IMG/VR virus record: IMGVR_UViG_3300042731_008414
Coordinates: 1-24,451 of that record
Source: a virus
Direction: 5' to 3' (one strand)
Length of the DNA stretch: 24,451 nucleotides
A model generated the notes under the pieces. That model was not told the DNA's origin and ran no database searches. It saw nothing but the letters and a program-made list of their open reading frames with translations. Both the position numbers and the translations under genes were made by a program. Shown here one piece after another: positions 1 through 6,163 of the stretch. Each line of letters begins with the position of its first letter. Position 1 is the stretch's first letter.

Positions 1-746
1 AGCCAGAAGATGAACGGGATGACCTCCTCGTCGGCGTCGAAGTTGAAGATCGGCCCCGAGACGTCCAGCCCGTTGAAGAGCAGACGGCAGCGGGTGCCGA
101 GCATCTGCGCCTCCAGGGTGAACACCTCCGCGTCCCCGACCGTCTCGCCGAGCTCCGTGGTGACGGTGGCCGCGCCGTTGAGGATGGTCTCCTGCCGCAG
201 GTAGGCGGCGTCGGTGTCGTACTGGATGTTCAGGCAGGCGAGCTCGTCGTAGTCGTCGAGGTTGGCCTGGTACGCCTCGGCCTTCCGCCAGCCGAGGGCG
301 CACTCGCCGATGTTGGCGGCGGTGGCGAAGTGGGCACGCAGCCGGAGGAACATGCCCGGGTAGTCCACGTCCCCGGCCTTGACGCCGAAGGGGTTGGCCA
401 GAGCGAGGGCTGAGCCCGGCACGTACTCGACGCCCTCCGAAACGGCGACGTCCAGTCCGGCCAGGAACCAGCCGTTCGTGAAGTCCATCGAGGGGGCGAG
501 CAGGGTCTGTCCGGCCCCCTTGATGTGGTAGCCGAAGTCCGCGGGGAACGGCCCGCGGAACTGCAGCAGGTTGGTGTCTCCGGTGGCCCCGGTCGGATCC
601 CCGTACCCGTTCGGCGCGGAGCCGACAGGCAGCGGACCCGGGAACACCTGCTTGAAGTACCGGCCCTCGTACAGCTCCGGCCGGAACTTGTTGGGAATGA
701 CCGCATTCCCCTTCGCCATCGAACGATAGTTGACGCCACCAGGCAT
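1..746 (-). CDS. Putative virion structural protein, C-terminus cut off by window edge
   Basis: The frame is open from an ATG at 746 to the left edge (248 codons visible, no stop). AGGAGG lies eight bases before the start, which fixes it. It is the first gene after the major capsid gene, where environmental phages often carry a head or virion structural protein. Residues 130-248 alternate short beta-rich segments, including a Gly-Trp-Arg-Lys-Ala-Glu-Ala-Tyr-Gln stretch near 152-160 and a Phe-Asn-Phe-Asp-Ala-Asp-Glu-Glu stretch near 234-241. I read these as a jelly-roll or concanavalin-like fold, and they resemble proteins next to the capsid in marine phage contigs. No signal peptide or membrane segment is visible. 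The role in the particle (decoration, head fibre or tail part) cannot be told from this fragment. That it is coding is nearly certain; its function is inferred from position and general resemblance. Confidence 0.7.
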   Translation of the reverse strand, partial: MPGGVNYRSMAKGNAVIPNKFRPELYEGRYFKQVFPGPLPVGSAPNGYGDPTGATGDTNLLQFRGPFPADFGYHIKGAGQTLLAPSMDFTNGWFLAGLDVAVSEGVEYVPGSALALANPFGVKAGDVDYPGMFLRLRAHFATAANIGECALGWRKAEAYQANLDDYDELACLNIQYDTDAAYLRQETILNGAATVTTELGETVGDAEVFTLEAQMLGTRCRLLFNGLDVSGPIFNFDADEEVIPFIFW

Positions 747-764
747 GTCTGCGTCCTCCTCTCA

Positions 765-777
765 GCCCAGAGTGGGC
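765..777 (-). other. Small second hairpin before the 746 start
   Basis: GCCCA, a three-base loop and TGGGC form a short perfect stem just after the strong hairpin and just before the Shine-Dalgarno site of the next gene. It may tune access to that ribosome site. It is short enough that chance is possible. Confidence 0.3.
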
Positions 778-781
778 AAAT

Positions 782-809
782 CCCGGGGGGGCATGCCTAC
801 CCCCCCGGG
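782..809 (-). terminator. Strong hairpin between capsid gene and next gene
   Basis: A perfect ten-bp stem (CCCGGGGGGG paired with CCCCCCCGGG) closes an eight-base loop, 18 bases past the capsid stop codon at 827. In the minus-strand transcript it is followed by ATTTGCCC, so there is a little U content but no real U tract. Position and strength suggest a partial terminator or an mRNA-stabilising stem that lets capsid be made in excess over downstream genes. Confidence 0.6.
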
Positions 810-826
810 GGCACCGACGCTTGCGA

Positions 827-2086
827 CTAGTCCCCGCAGAGGGGGTCGTTCAGGTTCTCCAGACGGCACGAGGCGCGGGGCATCGTGCAGATCTGGTTCT
901 CGACGGACCCGACGTAGGCCAGGAACCCGGCCAAGTGCCCGCCATTGGTGGGAACCATCTTGAGCAGGGTGTCGTCGTCGATCCAGTCCAGCGCCATCGC
1001 CTCGTACCGGCCGAAGGTGTCCCAGGCCAGGAAGAAGATCCGGCGCGGCTGGACGTCGAAGTCCACCTCGAGCTTGCAGTTCACGCCGGGGGCGATGATC
1101 TGCAGGCTGTCCTCGTCGTAGCCCACGGTGTACTTCGGAGCCGATCCGGTCGGGCCGGGATACCTTCTCTCGGCCTGGATGAACTCCACGTACTTGCGGG
1201 CCTGCCCGTCGTTCGACAGGGCGCGGGAGATGCGCTTCCCGGTTTCCTGCCGGGGCTCGGAGATCGCGTCCAAGATGATCTGCTCGGTGAGGTCGCGGAG
1301 CCCTGCCGAGCCCCGCTGCACGAAGGCGGACAGCTCGGGGTACGTCACCCGGGACTGCCCGAAGATGGACGCCGCATCGGTCCCGTCGTCCACGATGTCC
1401 GACAGGGTCCAGTGCGACCGACCGTAGGTGCCGGTGATGAAGATCGAGTCGCCGGCCGCGATGGTGGCGTCGCTCACCCCGTCGTAGGTGATCTGGTGGT
1501 TCTGCCGATCGACGACGGTGAGCTTTCGGTTGGTGGCCGCACGGGCCGAGCCCCCCGAGAGCGCATCGTAGACGTCGATCCGCATGTTCTTGTTGAGGTG
1601 ACGGGTCTGGACGGGGACGTCCAGGGTGAGCACGTTCGATCCGTCGTTGGTGAGCACCAGGCCGAGTCGGCCGCGGTTGGATCCCGCGTAGACCCGGTTG
1701 ATGTACTTCCCGAGATCGGCGACGGTCCCCTCCACACGGTCGGCCATGATGCCGCCCGTGTTGAAGGTGCCGACCTTGTTCTTGCCGACGACCTTGCTCT
1801 TGATCCCGATCTGCATGGAGCCGACGAACAGCTCCGGCGTGACCTCACCCTGCACGCGAGTGGGGTCGATCGGGCTGGGCATGGCGCCCAGGTCCGCGAT
1901 GGAGCCGACGTTCCACGCGGACGCGACGCCCATCGGGAACTTGGCGATGCCGTCTCGCATGACGAGCTCGAGACGGTTCAGAGACACCCTGTAGGGCGCC
2001 TCCTTGTTGACGGGATCCTCGAAGGTCCCGCTCGGGTATGCGTTTTTCAGCTCGTTGGTGATGTCTTCGACTGCTCCGGTGGCCAA
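827..2086 (-). CDS. Major capsid protein (putative, HK97-like size and context)
   Basis: This 419-residue protein follows the scaffold gene by 19 bases and is the best candidate for the main head subunit. It has no signal peptide or membrane segment. It is rich in short beta segments with a mixed alpha/beta middle, and ends with three Cys near the C-terminus. The length fits HK97-fold capsids, but I see no unique signature, so the call rests on order (portal, then scaffold, then this) and on the strong hairpin after the gene. The start is a TTG at 2086 with GGAGG eight bases upstream. There is no in-frame ATG nearby, which is odd for a very highly expressed gene. Alternative: another abundant head protein. 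Confidence 0.75.
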   Translation of the reverse strand: MATGAVEDITNELKNAYPSGTFEDPVNKEAPYRVSLNRLELVMRDGIAKFPMGVASAWNVGSIADLGAMPSPIDPTRVQGEVTPELFVGSMQIGIKSKVVGKNKVGTFNTGGIMADRVEGTVADLGKYINRVYAGSNRGRLGLVLTNDGSNVLTLDVPVQTRHLNKNMRIDVYDALSGGSARAATNRKLTVVDRQNHQITYDGVSDATIAAGDSIFITGTYGRSHWTLSDIVDDGTDAASIFGQSRVTYPELSAFVQRGSAGLRDLTEQIILDAISEPRQETGKRISRALSNDGQARKYVEFIQAERRYPGPTGSAPKYTVGYDEDSLQIIAPGVNCKLEVDFDVQPRRIFFLAWDTFGRYEAMALDWIDDDTLLKMVPTNGGHLAGFLAYVGSVENQICTMPRASCRLENLNDPLCGD

Positions 2087-2105
2087 TATGCTGTCCTCCG
2101 GGCGG

Positions 2106-3233
2106 TCACCATCCCTTCGATGCGAGGAGCCTGCGGGCTCTCGCCATTCCGGGAGACAACTCGCCCACGGGGGAGACAGCAGAGACGTGCCGAGCCTTCT
2201 TGTCGGGCTCCTTACCCTTCTTGGGTGGCTCGTCCGCTACGTCGGTCTTGTCCTTCGATCGACGGGCGAAGTCGGCCTTTGAGGCGACGCCGTTGGCCTT
2301 CAGGAAGTGCCCGACGTGTCTTGCGACCAGCCGGGGGACGTCCACTTCGTTGAAGGGAACATCGGCGCCGATCCGCCAGAGGTCTACGGTGATGCGGTCC
2401 TGCACGATCTCTCGACAGTCGTCGATGAGACTCGCGGGGACCTTGGCGTCCGTCATCGACGCCTCGATCGCGCTGTTGACCTTCTCGGGAATCTGCTCGA
2501 GGGCTTCCTCGACGTCTTGCTGCTCCTGCCTTGCCTTGGCCCTCCCCTCCTTGGCGAGGTTCACCAGGTAGTGCTTCTCCTTCTCGGCCCTGGCCATCTG
2601 CCGCTCCAACCCCTTTGCTTCTCGCCACTGGCGATCGAGGTCTTTGCGGATCTGCTTGATGCCCTTCTCTCCGACACGAATCTCAGCCTTGAGGGTGCGG
2701 GCCTTGTCTTCGTCTTCCGCTTCCTCTGCGGCCTCGAGACGTCCCCGGAGTACGCCAAGGGCGCCGTTCTCGTCGTTCAGTTCCTTGAGGGAGTCGCGCT
2801 GTTCCTGCTTGAGTTCCTCTCCGCGTTGGTTCAGGTCGCTGATGGTGGACTCGACCTCCTGAATCTCGGGGATATCGGAAAGGTCTTCCTCTTCGGGGGG
2901 CTCTTCGCCGGGCGGTGTTCCTCGGCCTTCAAGCCTGCCCTCGAGTCGGGCCTTCTCGATCTCAGCGTCGCGCCTCTCCTTCGCGGCCTGGGACAGCTCT
3001 TTCGTCTGGGCCCAGTACGCTCCGGCTACGATGCGCTGCAGCTCCTCGTCAGACTTTCCAGGGTACTTCGCCTGGAGATCCTTCCAGTCCTTGTCGGGGT
3101 CCGGCTCAGGTGGGTCGTCGCCGGCATCACCAGAGGGAGGCTCCGGGTCGCCGTGGGGGTCGTCGTCGTCTCCGGGGGGCGGCCCCGGGTCGAGGTTGTC
3201 CTCGGGCGGATCAACCTCGGGGTCGTCTGGCAT
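2106..3233 (-). CDS. Scaffolding protein (putative)
   Basis: This 375-residue protein would guide capsid subunits into a procapsid and then leave or be degraded. The first 50 residues are almost all Asp, Glu, Pro and Gly. Residues about 55-260 are charged heptad-rich coiled coil (long Glu/Lys/Arg/Leu runs). The last 60 are Lys/Arg-rich, as in scaffold tails that bind the capsid floor. Length, acidic start, coiled-coil body, basic tail and position just before the capsid gene all agree. AGGAGG sits five bases before the ATG at 3233. A promoter-like TTGACA...GAGAAT pair lies upstream (3286-3315), so scaffold and capsid could be transcribed apart from the rest of the late operon. Confidence 0.8.
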   Translation of the reverse strand: MPDDPEVDPPEDNLDPGPPPGDDDDPHGDPEPPSGDAGDDPPEPDPDKDWKDLQAKYPGKSDEELQRIVAGAYWAQTKELSQAAKERRDAEIEKARLEGRLEGRGTPPGEEPPEEEDLSDIPEIQEVESTISDLNQRGEELKQEQRDSLKELNDENGALGVLRGRLEAAEEAEDEDKARTLKAEIRVGEKGIKQIRKDLDRQWREAKGLERQMARAEKEKHYLVNLAKEGRAKARQEQQDVEEALEQIPEKVNSAIEASMTDAKVPASLIDDCREIVQDRITVDLWRIGADVPFNEVDVPRLVARHVGHFLKANGVASKADFARRSKDKTDVADEPPKKGKEPDKKARHVSAVSPVGELSPGMARARRLLASKGW

Positions 3234-3263
3234 TCGATCCTCCTGCGGGGGCGTCCCGCGTGG

Positions 3264-3280
3264 CGTTACGAATGGTAACG
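3264..3280. promoter_or_regulatory. Inverted repeat, candidate operator before scaffold gene
   Basis: CGTTAC and GTAACG are perfect six-base arms around a five-base spacer. The site lies just downstream of the -10-like element of the leftward promoter, at or near the expected transcription start. A bound protein there could block or time expression of scaffold and capsid. Confidence 0.4.
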
Positions 3281-3285
3281 GGAGG

Positions 3286-3315
3286 ATTCTCGCGCCGCGA
3301 CGGCCCGGCTGTCAA
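3286..3315 (-). promoter_or_regulatory. Candidate sigma70-like promoter for scaffold-capsid genes
   Basis: Read on the minus strand, an exact TTGACA (3310-3315) is followed after 18 bases by GAGAAT (3286-3291), a four-of-six match to TATAAT. Transcription would start near the inverted repeat at 3264-3280 and reach the scaffold Shine-Dalgarno about 30 bases later. Confidence 0.5.
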
Positions 3316-3627
3316 GCGCGTGTTACCGATCTACACACGACCCCCCCACCATCGGCTCCCTCCAGTACCGTCCCGGAAGTGGCTTCAGGATCCCTTTGCC
3401 GTGTCCGAGCCCAGCCCGGGGACGAGCCCAGGGAAAGCCAGAGGGGATCTCCAGCCTTCAAGGCGAGTCTTCCGGTGCGGTCTGTCGGTCGCGGTGCCTG
3501 GACGGGGGGGTCGTCCTCTCTTGACCAGGCGACGGGCCGTGCGCGGGCACGAGCTGGGCACGCAGGGCTCCGGGGCGGTTTGGTGCTGTTCGACTGTGTT
3601 TGCCGGCCGTGGTAGGCTTCTGTCTGT

Positions 3628-3680
3628 CACGGACCCCAGTTCCGTGGCCCTCGCCGGCTCCCCCCGATTCACTCTCGGGG
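3628..3680 (-). other. Pair of perfect stem-loops in the non-coding region
   Basis: CACGGA/TCCGTG (3628-3646) and CCCCGA/TCGGGG (3662-3680) are six-bp perfect stems, each with a seven-base loop, 15 bases apart. Neither is followed by a U run on either strand, so they are not standard terminators. They could belong to a structured leader RNA. Confidence 0.3.
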
Positions 3681-3714
3681 CGGAGCTTTGTCCTGACGAG
3701 CGCCGAGGACAGGA

Positions 3715-3744
3715 AGACTACCCCCGGCGCCCGCCGGCTGTCAA
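3715..3744 (-). promoter_or_regulatory. Second, weaker leftward promoter-like pair
   Basis: An exact TTGACA (3739-3744) overlaps the TGA stop of the small membrane protein gene. TAGTCT (3715-3720) follows after 18 bases and matches TATAAT at only three positions. The spacer contains a GC palindrome (3724-3737). It could equally be a chance hexamer. Confidence 0.3.
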
Positions 3745-4067
3745 GGGAGTTCGCCGTCGGAGTGGCAGTTCTCGACCACGTGAGCCCAGTCCCGCTCGTC
3801 GTCGCGGTGCCGGGAGAACGACTCGAGGGCGCTGTCGCAGGCAGCCTCCCGGGCCACGTAGGACTGGAGCACGTCGTACTGCGTGTCCACGATGGCCTCG
3901 ACGCGGACACCCTCTCCGGCGGCCGTCTCTGTGGCCTGGAGCTCGCCGCGGGCCGCAACCTCAGCACTGCCGGCGGCGTAGGCCCCCAGAACCGTCACCA
4001 GAAGGCCCAGGGCCTTTCGAATCACCGGGGCCCACGACTCTAAGTCGTTCTCTGGTAGGTAGTTCAC
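3741..4067 (-). CDS. Small membrane-anchored coiled-coil protein (spanin-like or holin-like)
   Basis: This 108-residue protein has a short charged N-terminus, one hydrophobic segment at about 17-34 (Ala/Leu/Val/Gly-rich) and a helical charged tail to about 95 with two Cys (77 and 101). One N-terminal transmembrane helix plus a helical tail is the layout of inner-membrane spanins and some holins. The start is a GTG at 4067, two codons from an alternative GTG in another frame; the Shine-Dalgarno is a poor GGGGGG run. It follows the Cys-rich lipoprotein gene by 12 bases. A lipoprotein next to a single-pass helical protein is reminiscent of an o-spanin/i-spanin pair, but that lipoprotein is far larger than known o-spanins. 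I do not recognise a family. Confidence 0.55.
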   Translation of the reverse strand: MNYLPENDLESWAPVIRKALGLLVTVLGAYAAGSAEVAARGELQATETAAGEGVRVEAIVDTQYDVLQSYVAREAACDSALESFSRHRDDERDWAHVVENCHSDGELP

Positions 4068-4079
4068 GGCTCACCCCCC

Positions 4080-5255
4080 CTATCGGTGCCCCTCCGCAGC
4101 GGCCGTCGAGCCAGGGGCGGAGCACCAGGTTTCCCAGTGCCCACGGCAGTTTGACTGGGCCGGGTTGCCCCTCCAGCCCTCTTCCGGGACCCCGTTACAC
4201 CGCCACTTCTGGTCGCAGAGCTCAGCTTCGCACGTCGACCGATCGTGGCAGATGGCATCCGGCGGGACCCCAGGGCCGCACTCAGGGCGGACGGGGCAGC
4301 CGCAGCGGGGCAGCCCGCCGTGCTCCCCCAGGCCGATCTCCTCGCAGAACTCGCACTGGTTGACGGTGGTCCAAGTCGTGTCGAGATGGTTCCCCCTCTC
4401 GTGGACGTTGAACTTCATCCTCGAGACGTCGGGGTGGGGCTCAGGGCATTTTCCCGAGGGGGGTCCCCCGCAGTTCACCAGCCAGCCGTCCTGGGCTGCC
4501 CCCGGCGCCCAGCGGACCTGTCGGCCGCCGTAGTTGTAGACCTGGTAGTTCTCGTGGAGCTTCCCGTCGCAGAAGTCGCCCTGTTTCACGCTGATCTGGT
4601 CGGAGGCCCCCGGGGAGCTGTCCCGGTGACGGCCGCAGTTCAGGCCCTTCCCACACAGCCCCTCGCAGACCATTCCCATCCATGTGTCGGGGTGGAAGGT
4701 GATTGGGCAGTTTGAGCCCACCGCGCAGCCGGTGAGATCGGCCATGACCCGGTTGACGACGCTGCCGTAAGTGCCCGGATTCTGGACACCTCGGAAGCGG
4801 TCTTCGGGGATCCCCTGGGGGAAGCCGCACTCCCCAGGAGGCGGCTCCTCGCACTCCACCCACTCCTCGCCGCAGAAGCAGTCGCAGGCGTCGCTCTGGC
4901 ACCGCTCCGTGCCGCCCCGGTCCGTGAAGCGGGCGCACTGGGGCTCCGGAAGGGGCGTCTCGCACGGTTCGGTGAGAATGGGGCACTCCTCCGTCTCCGG
5001 CCAGTGCTTCACCGGCCGCTCCTCGGTAGAGCACGTGACCTCTCCGGCGTCGGTGTTCCAGATGGCCTCGGAGAGATCGGGCACGCAGGCCACACAGGCC
5101 CCATCGGAGCACATCAGCGGGTTCTCGACGTCCCGCTCACAGGAACCCGGAGAGCACGGTGGCGGCGGAGTCGGCTCCGTCGGTGGCTTCCACGGCGGCC
5201 ACGCGCATGCGGTCAGCAATGCGGTCAGCAATGCGGTCAGCAATGCTCTCGGCAT
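4080..5255 (-). CDS. Large Cys-rich exported lipoprotein, unknown function
   Basis: The product is 391 residues. The N-terminus is a lipoprotein signal peptide made of repeated Leu-Leu-Thr-Ala units ending in a Leu-Thr-Ala-Cys lipobox (Cys17), so the mature protein should be lipid-anchored and outside the cytoplasm. A Pro/Thr-rich linker follows (about 19-36). The rest contains about 35 Cys in all, many as C-x2-C to C-x5-C pairs, suggesting a heavily disulfide-bonded protein. I recognise no catalytic motif or family. The frame stays open upstream to 5957, but the start at 5255 has AGGGGG six bases before the ATG and gives the signal peptide. It follows the other lipoprotein by 11 bases. Such a protein is not a usual virion part; surface exclusion, adhesion or envelope modification are all guesses. 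Confidence 0.75.
   Translation of the reverse strand: MPRALLTALLTALLTACAWPPWKPPTEPTPPPPCSPGSCERDVENPLMCSDGACVACVPDLSEAIWNTDAGEVTCSTEERPVKHWPETEECPILTEPCETPLPEPQCARFTDRGGTERCQSDACDCFCGEEWVECEEPPPGECGFPQGIPEDRFRGVQNPGTYGSVVNRVMADLTGCAVGSNCPITFHPDTWMGMVCEGLCGKGLNCGRHRDSSPGASDQISVKQGDFCDGKLHENYQVYNYGGRQVRWAPGAAQDGWLVNCGGPPSGKCPEPHPDVSRMKFNVHERGNHLDTTWTTVNQCEFCEEIGLGEHGGLPRCGCPVRPECGPGVPPDAICHDRSTCEAELCDQKWRCNGVPEEGWRGNPAQSNCRGHWETWCSAPGSTAAAEGHR
5209..5244 (-). repeat. Three exact 12-bp tandem repeats inside a signal peptide
   Basis: The 12-mer GCGGTCAGCAAT occurs three times without mismatch and encodes Leu-Leu-Thr-Ala repeated in the hydrophobic core of the lipoprotein signal peptide. Because the unit is a multiple of three, copy number can change without a frameshift, altering only the length of the hydrophobic core. 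Confidence 0.9.
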
Positions 5256-5266
5256 AGAATCCCCCT

Positions 5267-6154
5267 TCATCGGTTGTCCTTGCAGACGAATCCGCCCCTG
5301 GCCGGGTCCCCACACGCCTCGGCCGCCTCGAGAGCGGCAGCGCAGGAGCAATCCCGGAACAGGTCGCCTGGACAGAAGCCGAATCGCTGCGAGTGGCGCA
5401 GGTGCGGGCGCGAGCTCGTCAGCACGATGTTGAAGTTGGTGTCCCCGGGCCCGCCCTGGTTGCTCACGTGGCAGCCGCTCTTCTTCGGGCAGTCCACGTC
5501 CCGACACACGGTCTTCGTGGTCGGCCCCTGACAGTCCCAGGTGGTCGTTTGCTTCCCGAGCTCGTGGCAGGGCTTCGTGCAGTTGGCCTTGAGCTCGGCC
5601 GGGCAGGCGCCCTCTTCGATGACCCCGCTCCAGACGATGTCGCCCACGTAGGGCCCCTCCTCGACGCAGACCGGCGGGGTCGGCGTGGGGCTGGGCGACG
5701 GTGAGGGCGTCGGGGTCGGGTTCGGGCAGGGCTTGATCTGGACGTAGCCGTCCGCGATCAGGCCCGGGATGATGCTCGAGCGGGCGCAGGACGTCGCCAC
5801 GTCGATCTGGACGCGGCACTGCTCCGGGGATCGCGACTTGATGTCCGGGAAGTGGAACCGCTCCGTCTCCCCGGCGGCGACCTTCACGACGGCGTCCTCG
5901 GCCGCCTTCTCCTGCTCGTGGGGACCCCACCAGAAGTAACAGATGAGCCCGTGCCATGGCCCTGTCACATCCACGGCCCCGTGAGCCCAGATCTTCGCGC
6001 TCGCCCCGCCCTCAGCCGCGGGGGCGGCCTGGGGAACGGCTGCGGGCTCGGCCGCGGCGACCGGATCCGGTGGAGGAACCGCGGTCGGCGGCGGTGTGTC
6101 GGTCGCGCAAGCCCCGACCAGGGCCAGCAGTCCGAGTACGATCCACTTCCTCAT
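5267..6154 (-). CDS. Cys-rich lipoprotein with Pro/Thr/Ser linker, unknown function
   Basis: The product is 295 residues. Residues 1-16 form a lipoprotein signal peptide (Met-Arg-Lys start, Leu/Val/Gly core, Leu-Val-Gly-Ala-Cys lipobox). A Pro/Ala-rich spacer (about 20-50) leads to a first domain (50-145) with Trp/Phe-rich stretches. Then comes a Pro-Thr/Pro-Ser linker (about 147-162) and a Cys-rich second domain; there are 18 Cys in all. The layout of anchor, spacer, domain, linker, domain is that of a surface lipoprotein of a bacterium more than a phage structural protein. The start at 6154 has AGGAGG five bases upstream. It follows the lectin-like gene by nine bases and precedes the larger Cys-rich lipoprotein, so the two may be partners. 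No family recognised. Confidence 0.75.
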   Translation of the reverse strand: MRKWIVLGLLALVGACATDTPPPTAVPPPDPVAAAEPAAVPQAAPAAEGGASAKIWAHGAVDVTGPWHGLICYFWWGPHEQEKAAEDAVVKVAAGETERFHFPDIKSRSPEQCRVQIDVATSCARSSIIPGLIADGYVQIKPCPNPTPTPSPSPSPTPTPPVCVEEGPYVGDIVWSGVIEEGACPAELKANCTKPCHELGKQTTTWDCQGPTTKTVCRDVDCPKKSGCHVSNQGGPGDTNFNIVLTSSRPHLRHSQRFGFCPGDLFRDCSCAAALEAAEACGDPARGGFVCKDNR

Positions 6155-6163
6155 GACGTCCTC

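Larger units (their letters stand above)
3234..3740. other. 507-bp non-coding region with promoter-like sites and stems
   Basis: This is the only long gap in the window. Open frames cross it on both strands, but none has a ribosome site or protein-like composition. It holds two TTGACA hexamers read leftward (3310-3315 and 3739-3744), an inverted repeat CGTTAC/GTAACG (3264-3280), and perfect stems at 3538-3551, 3628-3646, 3662-3680 and 3724-3737. I read it as a control region for the scaffold-capsid operon. A structured leader or small RNA is possible. Confidence 0.55.

Noticed and set aside
821-2353. 510-codon open frame on the plus strand
   Set aside because: It is the complement of the capsid gene and scaffold end, with Arg/Gly/Val-rich composition and no ribosome site; a shadow of GC-rich coding DNA.
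3385-3672. 95-codon minus-strand frame in the non-coding region
   Set aside because: Starts with GTG, has no ribosome site and shuffled Arg/Pro/Thr composition; I treat the region as non-coding but cannot fully exclude a small gene.
3724-3737. GC palindrome as a terminator
   Set aside because: The loop is very short and no U run follows on either strand.
2915-4363. 482-codon plus-strand frame across the non-coding region
   Set aside because: Pro/Arg/Ser-rich with no ribosome site and opposite to three real genes.
3741-5255. Lipoprotein plus small membrane protein as a standard two-component spanin
   Set aside because: The lipoprotein is about 391 residues and Cys-rich, far larger than known o-spanins; kept only as a possibility in the feature text.
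5256-5957. Upstream extension of the large Cys-rich lipoprotein frame
   Set aside because: It would read through the other lipoprotein gene in a second frame and destroy the signal peptide; the start at 5255 has a good ribosome site.
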